Source: Candidatus Nitrosomarinus catalina (lineage in GTDB: Archaea > Thermoproteota > Nitrososphaeria > Nitrososphaerales > Nitrosopumilaceae). From it: a DNA stretch of 64,000 nt. Below the pieces are notes generated by a model. It did not search any database and was not told the origin of the DNA. It was given only the letters and a program-made list of their open reading frames with translations. Shown here piece by piece: positions 26,212-34,482 of this stretch (its first letter is position 1; every line of letters begins with the position of its first letter). A program made the position numbers and the translations under genes. The stretch spans positions 468,988-532,987 of the forward strand of contig NZ_CP021324.1 of the NCBI RefSeq assembly GCF_002156965.1, written 5' to 3'.

Positions 26212-27348
26212 CTAATCTGGATCTTCGTAATTTTCTTTTCTATCTGAAATTGATGGTTCATCTTCCATCGGTTTCATTTTTGTTTCGAGAATATCCATTC
26301 TTGCTCTATATCCTTCAGCATATTCTAATTCTGATGGAACTAGTGTTGCAGGATGAATGAATCCTTGACTTCTAATTGCCATTGCTTTCTTTGTAGCAAT
26401 TTCTCTAATGTAATCCCAATCTGGTGTTGAGAATCCGTCAAATGGTCCTGTGAATTTTCCATTATGCATACTGAATACTAGTGCCTCTACAATTGGAATG
26501 CAGAAGTTAATTGATGCAGCTGAATTTAATTTCACTGGCATAAGTGGCATGTTGTGACTTCCTCTGGTATTACCTGCAACATAGTGTGGATTGTTAAACA
26601 TACTTCCAACTTCTTCAGTTGCTGGGAAATTCTTTTGTGTTCTAACTAAACAAATTGGATCATCTTTTCCAACATATGTTCCTGCAATGTTGTGAAGTCT
26701 GTCTGTTGATGCATCTAGGATTGGTTCTCCATCTCTAGTGTAAACAGAATCAACAACATATCTTCCTGGATACATCAATGCTGCTTCGATTGTTGGTTTG
26801 TCTTCCCATAATTGCAATTCTGCAATTTGTGCTTTTTCAACATCCATGATGTTGAACTTAACTCCACTTGCAAGACTTTTGTTTACAATTAATGCTGTGT
26901 TACTTAGTGTGTCTACAAACATTCTGTAAATTGGATAGTTGAATGCACCTGGTTCTGTTTTATCTGCTGCAAAAACTGTGAATGCTTCATTTGGTCTTTC
27001 TTCGAATTCCATTTCTGCAACACCTGGACCCATTCCTTTGACATTACCTGAAAAAGAATCTTTGAGTAAGTCTTGACCTGCACCATAGAGGCCTTCTTTC
27101 TTGGCAACTTCTGTTCCTGCCATAAATGCATCCCATGCTAATTTGTGAATTTTTTCATTGTCCACTCCATGTGTGTGTGACATTACAATGTGAGTGTCAT
27201 CACCACAATATCCAATATAATGATCTATTAGTAAATCTCCTGAATTCTCAACGGTATCTCTAATTGCTTTGATTAGGCCGTCACTAGGTTTTGTATGTCC
27301 TCCGATCCCTCCGACATCTGCTTTGATAACTGAAACTGTAATTTTCAT
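26212..27348 (-). CDS. fbp: Fructose-1,6-bisphosphate aldolase/phosphatase
   Basis: The 378-residue archaeal bifunctional enzyme (class V FBPase) condenses triose phosphates and dephosphorylates FBP, which drives one-way gluconeogenesis. Marks are the N-terminal SVIKADVGGIGGHTKPSD, Mg-binding residues in YCGDDTHIVMSH and the GGHTKPS loop. The catalytic Lys and Tyr regions lie in the family's usual places. Its presence fits autotrophic metabolism. It diverges from tuf. Confidence 0.95.
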   Translation of the reverse strand: MKITVSVIKADVGGIGGHTKPSDGLIKAIRDTVENSGDLLIDHYIGYCGDDTHIVMSHTHGVDNEKIHKLAWDAFMAGTEVAKKEGLYGAGQDLLKDSFSGNVKGMGPGVAEMEFEERPNEAFTVFAADKTEPGAFNYPIYRMFVDTLSNTALIVNKSLASGVKFNIMDVEKAQIAELQLWEDKPTIEAALMYPGRYVVDSVYTRDGEPILDASTDRLHNIAGTYVGKDDPICLVRTQKNFPATEEVGSMFNNPHYVAGNTRGSHNMPLMPVKLNSAASINFCIPIVEALVFSMHNGKFTGPFDGFSTPDWDYIREIATKKAMAIRSQGFIHPATLVPSELEYAEGYRARMDILETKMKPMEDEPSISDRKENYEDPD

Positions 27349-27449
27349 AATACTGATTTTTTCTTCTTTGATTTATGTGCTTTTAGTAAAGTAACAAAAA
27401 CCAAATATTGCAAAAAACAATTATTTTTTTTGAAAAAAATTCATTACAG

Positions 27450-27458
27450 TAATATATC
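27450..27458 (+). promoter_or_regulatory. TATA box of tuf
   Basis: The element taatatatc lies 21-29 nt before the tuf ATG, with an A-rich BRE-like stretch upstream. The distance predicts a nearly leaderless transcript for tuf-rps10-rpo12. The other half of the spacer serves the divergent fbp gene. Confidence 0.65.
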
Positions 27459-27478
27459 CCCTCGACAACGAATTCGTT

Positions 27479-28777
27479 ATGGCAGATAAACCACACTTAA
27501 ACATGATTGTAACAGGTCATATTGATAACGGTAAATCCACAACTATGGGTCATTTCTTAATGGATCTAGGAGTTGTAGATGAGAGAACCATTGCAGCACA
27601 CGGAGCCGAATCCGAGAAGACCGGAAAAGGTGATACTTTCAAGTATGCATGGGTTATGGATAACATTAAAGATGAAAGAGAAAGAGGAATTACTATCGAC
27701 TTAGCATTCCAAAAATTTGAGTCAAGCAAGTTCTTCTTTACTTTAATTGATGCACCTGGTCACAGGGACTTCATTAAAAATATGATTACTGGCGCTTCTG
27801 AAGCAGATGCCGCTGTGTTAGTACTTTCAGCTAAAGAAGGTGAAACTGATACTGCAACTGCAGCTGGTGGACAAGCAAGAGAACACGCATTCTTGCTTAA
27901 AACATTAGGTGTAAAACAGATTATTGTAGCAATCAATAAGATGGATGCAGTTGAATACAAAGAAGACGCCTTTAAAGCAGCAAAAGAGAAAGGTGAAAAA
28001 TTAGTAAGATCTGTTGGTTACAAAATTGACGACGTACCATTCATTCCAGTTTCTGGCTGGAAAGGCGATAACTTAGTTAAGAAAACTGAGAATATGCCAT
28101 GGTATTCCGGTAAAACACTACTAGAAGCATTTGATGATTTGACAGTAGAGGAAAAACCAACTGGTAAACCATTAAGAACTCCAATTCAAGACGTTTATAC
28201 CATTACTGGTGTCGGAACTGTACCTGTAGGTAGAGTTGAGACTGGTATTATGAAAGCAGGACAAAAAATCATTGTAATGCCTTCTGGTGCATTAGGTGAA
28301 ATCAAATCAATTGAAACTCACCACACTGAAATGCCATCTGCAGAAGCAGGTGATAACATTGGTTTCAACCTCAGAGGTATTGAAAAGAAAGATATCAAGA
28401 GAGGAGATGTTCTTGGTGAACCTGAAAACCCACCAAATGTAGCAAAAGAATTCAAAGCCCAAATTATTGTAATTCACCATCCAACAGCAATTGCACCTGG
28501 TTACACTCCAGTTATGCACGCACACACTACACAAGTTGCAGCAACTGTTACTGAGTTCCTTCAAAAAATTAACCCAGCAACTGGTGCCGTTGAAGAGGAG
28601 AATCCAAAATTCCTTAAAGTTGGTGATGCCGCAATTGTTAAGATTAGACCAGTAAGACCAACCTGTATTGAGACCTTCAATGAATTCCCAGAAATGGGTA
28701 GATTCGCTCTCAGAGATATGGGTGCAACAATCGCAGCAGGTATTGTTAAGGAAATTACTGAAGAGTACAAACCATAG
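27479..28777 (+). CDS. tuf: Translation elongation factor 1-alpha
   Basis: The 432-residue GTPase delivers aminoacyl-tRNA to the ribosome. Motifs are G1 GHIDNGKST, G3 DAPGHRDF and G4 NKMD, with ERERGITIDLAF for the switch region. The length is typical of archaeal EF-1alpha. Codon choice here is less biased to T-ending codons than in neighbours, as expected for a very highly expressed gene. rps10 and rpo12 follow on the same strand. Confidence 0.98.
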   Translation: MADKPHLNMIVTGHIDNGKSTTMGHFLMDLGVVDERTIAAHGAESEKTGKGDTFKYAWVMDNIKDERERGITIDLAFQKFESSKFFFTLIDAPGHRDFIKNMITGASEADAAVLVLSAKEGETDTATAAGGQAREHAFLLKTLGVKQIIVAINKMDAVEYKEDAFKAAKEKGEKLVRSVGYKIDDVPFIPVSGWKGDNLVKKTENMPWYSGKTLLEAFDDLTVEEKPTGKPLRTPIQDVYTITGVGTVPVGRVETGIMKAGQKIIVMPSGALGEIKSIETHHTEMPSAEAGDNIGFNLRGIEKKDIKRGDVLGEPENPPNVAKEFKAQIIVIHHPTAIAPGYTPVMHAHTTQVAATVTEFLQKINPATGAVEEENPKFLKVGDAAIVKIRPVRPTCIETFNEFPEMGRFALRDMGATIAAGIVKEITEEYKP

Positions 28778-28786
28778 GCGTTTTTT

Positions 28787-29095
28787 ATGACACAAACCGC
28801 CCGTGTTAAACTCACTTCTACAAGTCTCCCTAAATTGGGTGATGTTTGTAATGAGATCATGGGTATTGGTAAAAAAACTGGTGTCAAAGTTAAAGGCCCA
28901 ACTCCACTTCCTGTTAAAAGACTCCATGTTGCTACAAGAAAATCTCCTTGTGGCAGTGGAACTGAAACTTATGAAAAATGGGAAATGCGAATGCATAGAA
29001 GAATAATCAATATCAATGCAGATGATAAAGCAATTAGACAACTAATGAGACTAAAAATTCCTGATGATGTCTATATTGAATTATCTTTAACATAA
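28787..29095 (+). CDS. rps10: 30S ribosomal protein S10 (uS10)
   Basis: The 102-residue protein has the uS10 signatures KGPTPLPVKRLHVATRKSPC and EKWEMRMHRRIININ. It follows tuf by 9 nt, an arrangement that is conserved in archaea. It binds 16S rRNA in the head of the small subunit. Confidence 0.97.
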   Translation: MTQTARVKLTSTSLPKLGDVCNEIMGIGKKTGVKVKGPTPLPVKRLHVATRKSPCGSGTETYEKWEMRMHRRIININADDKAIRQLMRLKIPDDVYIELSLT

Positions 29096-29121
29096 TTTGG
29101 TATCCTTAAATTATAGAATTA

Positions 29122-29328
29122 ATGATGATAAATATGGCTGAAGAAATAACTGAAGAAATTGAAGAAACTCCTGTTGAGACATTTGAAGTAAATTATGCAT
29201 GCTTAAGATGTGGAACAATTGTTTCAAACACTGAATTATCTCGTTTACCTGAAATCAAATGTATTTGTGGATTCAGAGTCTTTACCAAAGTTCGACCTCC
29301 AGTGGTTAAAACTGTAAAAGCAATTTAG
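29122..29328 (+). CDS. rpo12: RNA polymerase subunit Rpo12 (RpoP)
   Basis: The protein is a zinc-ribbon subunit of archaeal RNA polymerase. The core is NYACLRCGTIV, then KCICGFRVFTKVRPP, which supplies the metal-binding Cys pairs. A short acidic N-terminal extension (EEITEEIEE) precedes the core. The start may be ATG 29134 (MAEEITEE) instead of 29122. It closes the tuf-rps10 operon. Confidence 0.9.
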   Translation: MMINMAEEITEEIEETPVETFEVNYACLRCGTIVSNTELSRLPEIKCICGFRVFTKVRPPVVKTVKAI

Positions 29329-29535
29329 TTATCTGTCTTTTTTGTAACTGTGTTCTCTTTGCAGATGAGTTCTCATATCTTCCATATTTGAAAAATTTTT
29401 GTTGCACTCTTTACAATCATATTCTAAGTCTTTTCCGTGTATGATTTGTTGGTGATTCATCAATTCTTCTTCTTTTGAAAATTTTTTATCGCATTTGTTA
29501 CATGAATATTTTTTAAAAAAATTCACTTTATCCAA
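29329..29535 (-). CDS. Two-finger C2H2 zinc protein
   Basis: The 68-residue protein has two classical C2H2 fingers: CNKCDKKFSKEEELMNHQ with His-x3-His, and CKECNKNFSNMEDMRTHL with its His pair. It overlaps the end of the gene at 29528 by 8 bp, so the two zinc-protein genes are coupled. It may bind nucleic acid; the target is unknown. Confidence 0.85.
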   Translation of the reverse strand: MDKVNFFKKYSCNKCDKKFSKEEELMNHQQIIHGKDLEYDCKECNKNFSNMEDMRTHLQREHSYKKDR

Positions 29536-29938
29536 ACTCTGCTTTTTTCTTGTCCCAACATTTTCTACATAATTGGCCCTCTATTTTCCAATGCCCTTTG
29601 GCATTGTGTCTAATTAGACCCATTTTTGTTTCACATACTGCGCAAAAGTTCTTCTTTTGATCATGACTTTTTTCTTTTTCGTCAAAACAGTTTTTGCATA
29701 GTAATCCTTCCATGTCCCATTGCCACCTGGGTTCCCATAAATCTGTAATTTTACCTGTAACTCCACACTTGACACATGGTTGTCTCACTTTACCTTCGTA
29801 GTATTCTTTTGATTTGTCAAAATGACAATCTCCGCATAATGAACCTTTGATATTCCATTCTTTTTTTGGTTTGTGTCTATGTGTTAATTCTTTATTACAA
29901 ATTGTACAATTGGTTGCTTTTTTACTAAATAACCCCAT
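29528..29938 (-). CDS. Multi-zinc-ribbon protein
   Basis: The protein has three repeated modules with CxxC pairs: NCTICNKE/LCGDCHFD, PCVKCGVT/LCKNCFDE and FCAVCETK/LCRKCWDK. Each module has a W-x-x-x-G turn between the pairs (EWNIKGSLC, QWDMEGLLC, HWKIEGQLC). The N-terminus MGLFSKKA resembles those at 31937 and 36003. ATG 29938 is preferred over the extended start at 29947. Function is unknown. Confidence 0.75.
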   Translation of the reverse strand: MGLFSKKATNCTICNKELTHRHKPKKEWNIKGSLCGDCHFDKSKEYYEGKVRQPCVKCGVTGKITDLWEPRWQWDMEGLLCKNCFDEKEKSHDQKKNFCAVCETKMGLIRHNAKGHWKIEGQLCRKCWDKKKAEFG

Positions 29939-30045
29939 GCTTATCATTTTATTTCAAGATAATTAATTATTAAATGTAAACAACTGATTAAGCCTGTTGC
30001 TAATTATGTTTAAAAATAAAATAAATTATAAATTTGAAAAACTAT

Positions 30046-30174
30046 CTATTTGTTAAGGATTTTTTCAAGGGCTTGGCTTGCGTTTAACATTCCATTTTTC
30101 TTGGCAAATTCTTCAATCATTTTGTATTGTTTTTCACTAAAACATACTGGCATTGATCGTGTTTTCATACTCAT
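30046..30174 (-). CDS. Small ribbon-helix-helix-like protein, 42 residues
   Basis: The ORF encodes MSMKTRSMPVCFSEKQYKMI, then a helix pair with KKNGMLNASQALEKIL. A strand followed by two helices fits a minimal RHH DNA-binding fold, but the assignment is by eye. It lies upstream of, and diverges from, the Rossmann protein at 30243. Confidence 0.45.
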   Translation of the reverse strand: MSMKTRSMPVCFSEKQYKMIEEFAKKNGMLNASQALEKILNK

Positions 30175-30242
30175 TATCTGAATAATTCACTAATATCCTT
30201 TTCTCTGATAACCTTTTTCAAACCGCTTCAATAAGATCTACC

Positions 30243-30752
30243 ATGGTAAAGAAAAAACAGATCTTAGTTATTGGAAATAATACTACTGGTTGTACCCCTA
30301 AACATGAAAAAATTGCATATGAGGTTGGTCAAGAGATTGCAAAATCTGGCTCACTATTGATCACTGGTGGATTGGGCGGTGTAATGAATTCCTGCTCTCA
30401 TGGCGCAAAAGATGAAAATGGTTTAACTCTGGGAATTATTCCTCAAGACGATCCTAAATTTGCAAATGAATTTTGTGACATTGTAATTCCTTCTGGAATG
30501 GGATTTACGCGGGATTTTCTAAATGCCTTGTCTGCAGATGGAGTGATAATTGTTGGTGGTGGTTCTGGAACTTTATCTGAAGTATGTGCTGCGTATATGA
30601 GCAAAAAACCCATGGTTGCAATACGGGGATTTGATAGTGCCATTGCTCCGTATATTGATGGATATGTTGATCATCGAAAAAATGTAAAAATAATTGGGGC
30701 TGATACTGCAAAAGAGGCAGTTGATAAAATAATAGAATTGATTACTGCATAG
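30243..30752 (+). CDS. TIGR00725-type Rossmann protein (LOG/DprA-like fold)
   Basis: The 169-residue protein has a Rossmann-like nucleotide-binding fold with ILVIGNNTTGC, LLITGGLGGVMNSCSHGAKD and IIVGGGSGTLSEV. The GGGSGTLSE loop resembles the PGGxGTxxE loop of the LOG family, which cleaves nucleotide monophosphates. Substrate is unknown. Its end overlaps the converging 3-hydroxybutyryl-CoA dehydrogenase gene by 11 bp. Confidence 0.85.
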   Translation: MVKKKQILVIGNNTTGCTPKHEKIAYEVGQEIAKSGSLLITGGLGGVMNSCSHGAKDENGLTLGIIPQDDPKFANEFCDIVIPSGMGFTRDFLNALSADGVIIVGGGSGTLSEVCAAYMSKKPMVAIRGFDSAIAPYIDGYVDHRKNVKIIGADTAKEAVDKIIELITA

Positions 30753-31881
30753 AAATTAGCAGTGGGTCTGGTTTGTAAAATTCTCCATGTTTTTCTGCCA
30801 ATTTGTTTAATTCATCAACAATATTTTTAATACCAATTTCTTTTGCTGTTTCAAAAAGAGGTTTTTTTAATCCTAATCCTAATTGTGCTGCTTTCTCAAT
30901 TTCTTCAATATCGCTTGCACCATTAGTGATTAACCAAGCTGCATTATTTAGAATATTTGCGACTAATTGAATTGGATTGAATTTTTGTGCTAATTCTTCA
31001 GACAGTGTAACTCTTTCATACTTGTCATCGGAATATTTGTAATATCCTTCACCTGATTTTTGTCCTAGTTTCTTTTCATCAAACATTTTTTCCACTGTTG
31101 GATGTGGGTTGATTACTTTTTTATCACGTAAATGCATTTCTGTAGTTGCTTTATGAATTACATCCATTCCAGTAAAATCAGCTAATTCAAAAATTCCCAT
31201 TGGAAATCCTAACTTGAATTTTACTGCAGAATCTATTTCTTCTAGTGTTGCATTTGTTCTATCTTGTGCAAAACATGCTTCATGGACCATTGGAATGAAT
31301 AATCTGTTAATAATGAACCCTGGAACATCTTTTCTACATAACACAGCTTGCTTGTTAACTGATTTAACAAATTCTTGAGTTAATTCTGTAATTTCTTGTC
31401 CTGTTTTTTCTCCAGGAATTACTTCTACTAGTTTCATTAATTGTGGTGGATTGAAAAAATGTATGCCAATGAATTTTTCAGGACGTGATGTTGTATTAGC
31501 AATTTCAGTAATTGGCAAAGTACTGGTATTTGATGCAAATATTACTTCAGGTCCTGCTGCTTTATCTAATTCTGCATAAACTGATTTTTTTAAATCCATA
31601 ATTTCTGGAACTACTTCTATTACCAATTCTGCATTTTTTACTGCCTCGTTTAAATCTACAATTGGGGTAATTCTTGCAAAAATTGAATCTCCTTCATCTT
31701 TTGAAATTTTTTCTTTTGAAACAAGTTTATCTAAACTCCATTTGATTTTCTCCATTGCTTTATCTAAAAATTCTTGTTTAATATCTCGCAAAACAACATT
31801 GTATCCTGCTGTTGCTGAAACTTGAGCAATTCCATGGCCCATTACTCCTGAACCTAATACTGTGATATTTTTTACTGACAT
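30742..31881 (-). CDS. 3-hydroxybutyryl-CoA dehydrogenase (HP/HB cycle)
   Basis: The 379-residue enzyme oxidises (S)-3-hydroxybutyryl-CoA to acetoacetyl-CoA with NAD. It has GSGVMGHGIAQVSA at the N-terminus for NAD, the catalytic region GIHFFNPPQLMKLVEVI, and a doubled C-terminal helical domain (PGFIINRLFIPMV, then LGLGLKKPLFE). The single-function layout matches the enzyme described for Nitrosopumilus maritimus. It also supplies PHA-type intermediates to the phaC locus in principle. Confidence 0.93.
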   Translation of the reverse strand: MSVKNITVLGSGVMGHGIAQVSATAGYNVVLRDIKQEFLDKAMEKIKWSLDKLVSKEKISKDEGDSIFARITPIVDLNEAVKNAELVIEVVPEIMDLKKSVYAELDKAAGPEVIFASNTSTLPITEIANTTSRPEKFIGIHFFNPPQLMKLVEVIPGEKTGQEITELTQEFVKSVNKQAVLCRKDVPGFIINRLFIPMVHEACFAQDRTNATLEEIDSAVKFKLGFPMGIFELADFTGMDVIHKATTEMHLRDKKVINPHPTVEKMFDEKKLGQKSGEGYYKYSDDKYERVTLSEELAQKFNPIQLVANILNNAAWLITNGASDIEEIEKAAQLGLGLKKPLFETAKEIGIKNIVDELNKLAEKHGEFYKPDPLLISMQ

Positions 31882-31936
31882 GAATTGACAAAAATTCAGT
31901 ATCCTTTATAATGTATTTCTTCATCAATGTGATAAT

Positions 31937-32104
31937 ATGGGCTTGTTTAATCGTAAAAAGTCAGATGAGACTAAAACAAAATGTGATGTTTGTGGAACTG
32001 AACTTCATGATCCTGAGAGATTAAAAAAACACATGAAAAAAGCACATGGAAACGTACCTGCCAAAAAAATGGATATGAATGGTGGGGACGGCGGCACTTG
32101 GTAA
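31937..32104 (+). CDS. Small C2H2 zinc-finger protein, 55 residues
   Basis: The ORF starts MGLFNRKKSDETKTKCDVCG and contains one finger (Cys-x2-Cys, then His-x4-His in KKHMKKAHG). It ends in a Gly-rich tail. The N-terminal MGLF-x-x-KK resembles the genes at 29528 and 36003. Its stop lies 1 nt before the next ATG, so the two are coupled. A TATA-like tttataatg element lies about 25 nt upstream. Confidence 0.7.
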   Translation: MGLFNRKKSDETKTKCDVCGTELHDPERLKKHMKKAHGNVPAKKMDMNGGDGGTW

Positions 32105-32105
32105 T

Positions 32106-32384
32106 ATGAAATTAAGTTCCAGTCAACAGCAAGGTTTGGTTTTTGGTGGCGCCTTTTTGGTTGCAGGAATTGTTTTATCTACAATGGTTTTTCCTTTTTG
32201 GCATTTAATTCGAGAAGATGTTTTTGAAGATGTTGTTATTTTGAGTAATGATGATGGTACTTGTTATGTTGAAACTGATGATAACGTACCTAAAATTATA
32301 GAAAATTGTGAATTGGATGCAGGCGATAAAGTGACAATAAAATTTGGTAAGGATTTGGCTTGGGCTACTGTAGTAACTCCTTGA
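32106..32384 (+). CDS. Small single-helix membrane protein
   Basis: The 92-residue protein has one membrane segment (about 12-34) and an acidic outer domain with two Cys (GTCYVET and ENCELDAGD). The Cys residues could form a disulfide outside. ATG 32106 is preferred because it follows the stop of the finger gene directly. A similar layout is found in the gene at 56174. Function is unknown. Confidence 0.6.
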   Translation: MKLSSSQQQGLVFGGAFLVAGIVLSTMVFPFWHLIREDVFEDVVILSNDDGTCYVETDDNVPKIIENCELDAGDKVTIKFGKDLAWATVVTP

Positions 32385-32421
32385 TAGATACTTTGATATT
32401 TTAAAAATTTATTTGAACATT

Positions 32422-32829
32422 ATGGACTGTATATTTTGTAAAATTATATCTAAAGAAATTCCTGCCAGAATTCTTCATGAAACAACACATTCAATCTGTT
32501 TTCTAGATGCTTTTCCCCTTACTAAAGGCCATGTTTTAGTAATACCAAAAAATCATCATGAAAAAATTCAGAATCTGAATGTGGATGAAAATACTGATTT
32601 ATTTTCTCTAGTTCATCTTATGATCTCTAAAGTTGATTCCATCACTGGCTCAACTTTAATTGCAATACATAATGGAAAAGAGGCTGGACAAGAAATTCCT
32701 CATCTTCATGTACATTTAGTTCCTAGAGATTCTTCTGATTCTGGTGGACCAATTCATAGTATGTTTGATTCTTCGATACAATTGTCTGATTCTGAAATTG
32801 AAAAATATTTTAATTTATTAAAAATTTAA
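32422..32829 (+). CDS. HIT family nucleotide hydrolase
   Basis: The protein has the N-terminal zinc-type motif MDCIFCKIISKEIPAR and the HIT motif HLHVHLVPR near the C-terminus. HIT proteins hydrolyse or transfer nucleoside phosphates. ATG 32422 is preferred over TTG 32413 because it lies about 25 nt after a TATA-like element and keeps the canonical N-terminus. It overlaps the converging DnaJ-ferredoxin gene by 4 bp. Confidence 0.93.
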   Translation: MDCIFCKIISKEIPARILHETTHSICFLDAFPLTKGHVLVIPKNHHEKIQNLNVDENTDLFSLVHLMISKVDSITGSTLIAIHNGKEAGQEIPHLHVHLVPRDSSDSGGPIHSMFDSSIQLSDSEIEKYFNLLKI

Positions 32830-33494
32830 TATGGAAATAATTTTTCTTTTGTAATAATATTTTCAACATTGATTGCTTTTGTTGGGCATGTTTCAGCTGC
32901 ATTCATTATTTTATTCACTCCTGCTCCTTTTCGATTAATCACTTTTGATTTTGGATTTGTTTGGCTATTTTTATCAATTTCAAATACTTCTGGTGCAATA
33001 ATCTCGCAACTACAACACCCAATACATAACGATTTGTCCACACTTACTTGAAGATCTGGTTGTTTGTTTGGCTCTCTGGCTTTTTCATATTCTCCATTTT
33101 TGCCATCTGCTCTTACCCTGGCATTGTAATCTTCCCAGAATTTTTTTTCATATTCTTTCCAAAAAGTTGGGTCCCCTTCTTCAAATTCTCTGGTATATTT
33201 CCCCCAGTCTTGTTCTGGTATTCCTCCATCTTCTGGTGCTCCCCATTGGGGTTTTGGTCTAATTCGTTGATTTCCTGATTTTTGTTTTGCTTCTTGGTAT
33301 ATTGTGTCGTCTTTTTCATTCTTTTTTAGAAAATTATATGCCTCTGTAATTTTTTTAAATTCAGTATCTTCGTTTTTATCTTTATTTTTATCTGGATGTA
33401 ACTCTAGTGCCATTTTTCTATATGATGCCTTAATTTCTTCCTGTGATGAATTCTGATTAACATTTAAAGTTAGTAATGCTTCTCTTCGATTCAT
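32826..33494 (-). CDS. DnaJ domain - ferredoxin fusion protein
   Basis: The 222-residue protein has a J domain (1-65, LTLNVNQNSSQEEIKASYRK, HPD in ELHPDKN) for Hsp70 contact. A charged linker (70-145) leads to a 4Fe-4S ferredoxin-like domain (CIGCCSCEIIAPEVFEID and a late CPTKAI). This DnaJ-Fer fusion is known in Thaumarchaeota and plant chloroplasts and has been proposed to be a transferred gene (Petitjean et al., 2012, from memory). It may help assemble iron-sulfur proteins; this role is inferred. Confidence 0.88.
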   Translation of the reverse strand: MNRREALLTLNVNQNSSQEEIKASYRKMALELHPDKNKDKNEDTEFKKITEAYNFLKKNEKDDTIYQEAKQKSGNQRIRPKPQWGAPEDGGIPEQDWGKYTREFEEGDPTFWKEYEKKFWEDYNARVRADGKNGEYEKAREPNKQPDLQVSVDKSLCIGCCSCEIIAPEVFEIDKNSQTNPKSKVINRKGAGVNKIMNAAETCPTKAINVENIITKEKLFPY

Positions 33495-33545
33495 AATTCT
33501 TCTAATGTCTTATATTTTAAAAATCATTGTTAATATTTTGAGATT

Positions 33546-33908
33546 TTATTCTAGGATTTTATCATCTTCTGACTTCCATGCTGGTTCTACAATGCATAAA
33601 AAACGTAATATCTCTGATCCAATGTTTTCCAAAAATTGTTCTGAATTAGGAGGAACATAAGCTGAATCATTCTTTTTTAATTCAAATTTTTCACTGTTAA
33701 TTTTTAATCTACCACTGCCTTCTAAAATATAGTATATTTCTGATGATTTGATTTTATGAAGTTTAGTTTTTTGTCCTATTTCTAATGAGAATTGTGCAAG
33801 GCTGTAATTAATTCCGTTTGATGTGTTTTTTGGATCAAAATACTGTTTAATTTTTACATTTTCACTGCCGTTAATGAAACTAATTTTTGAATCCTCTTTA
33901 ATGGACAT
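33546..33908 (-). CDS. Single-domain cupin
   Basis: The 120-residue protein has the cupin marks GQKTKLHKIKSSEIYYILEG and KNDSAYVPPNSEQFLENIG, with His and Glu that can bind a metal. Small cupins act as isomerases, dioxygenases or sensors. It lies 4 nt from a second cupin gene on the same strand, so they are an operon. Substrate is unknown. Confidence 0.8.
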   Translation of the reverse strand: MSIKEDSKISFINGSENVKIKQYFDPKNTSNGINYSLAQFSLEIGQKTKLHKIKSSEIYYILEGSGRLKINSEKFELKKNDSAYVPPNSEQFLENIGSEILRFLCIVEPAWKSEDDKILE

Positions 33909-33912
33909 TGTT

Positions 33913-34368
33913 TTAAATTATTTTTGTTACTTTGTTTTTAAAATCTGATTCATACCAAATTGTTTTGTAAATTGAATTCTTTTTTGGCAATATGTTGATG
34001 GCGATGTGTGAAAATTCTTTATTTTTATTAATTGAACCATGTGTGTGAAGGGTTTTAGCTGGAATGTGAACTATGTCTCCTTCATTAAGGCTAATTCTTT
34101 CTGTTTTTTTTATTTTAAAATCTGATTTTTTTGTTCCATATTTTTTAAAAATTTCTAAACTGCCTTTTCCTTTTACTGCCATTAGTACTTGATTCCCATT
34201 GTGAAAATGAAGTTTAGTTCTTGAGCCTTTTTCAAAATGAACGTGATAGATATCTTGATCCTTTGATTTAATTTTCTCTGAAAGCACTTTCATCCATGTT
34301 TTTCCTGTGAACCATTCAGGATTAACATCTCTTCTATCGTTTGATCCTTTAATGTTTGATTTATTCAT
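33913..34368 (-). CDS. Single-domain cupin
   Basis: The 151-residue protein has KGSRTKLHFHNGNQVLMAVK and GDIVHIPAKTLHTHGS, which supply the metal-binding His and Glu of the cupin barrel. The two-His loop LHFHNG is more complete than in its downstream neighbour at 33546. The pair may form a heteromer or share a pathway (inference). Confidence 0.8.
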   Translation of the reverse strand: MNKSNIKGSNDRRDVNPEWFTGKTWMKVLSEKIKSKDQDIYHVHFEKGSRTKLHFHNGNQVLMAVKGKGSLEIFKKYGTKKSDFKIKKTERISLNEGDIVHIPAKTLHTHGSINKNKEFSHIAINILPKKNSIYKTIWYESDFKNKVTKII

Positions 34369-34482
34369 TATATTTTTTATAAAAATACTTCTTTTTCTTT
34401 GTTTGGAATTTTTCTATACCTGTTGTTTATTTTTTTTAAATGAGAATTGGTTTAATATGATGACTTTCTATTTTTTATAGTT

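Noticed and set aside
28307-29041. 244-residue ORF antisense to tuf and rps10
   Set aside because: The reading frame is a mirror of strongly conserved EF-1alpha and S10 codons; the translation is Cys/Phe/Asn-rich and has no family marks.
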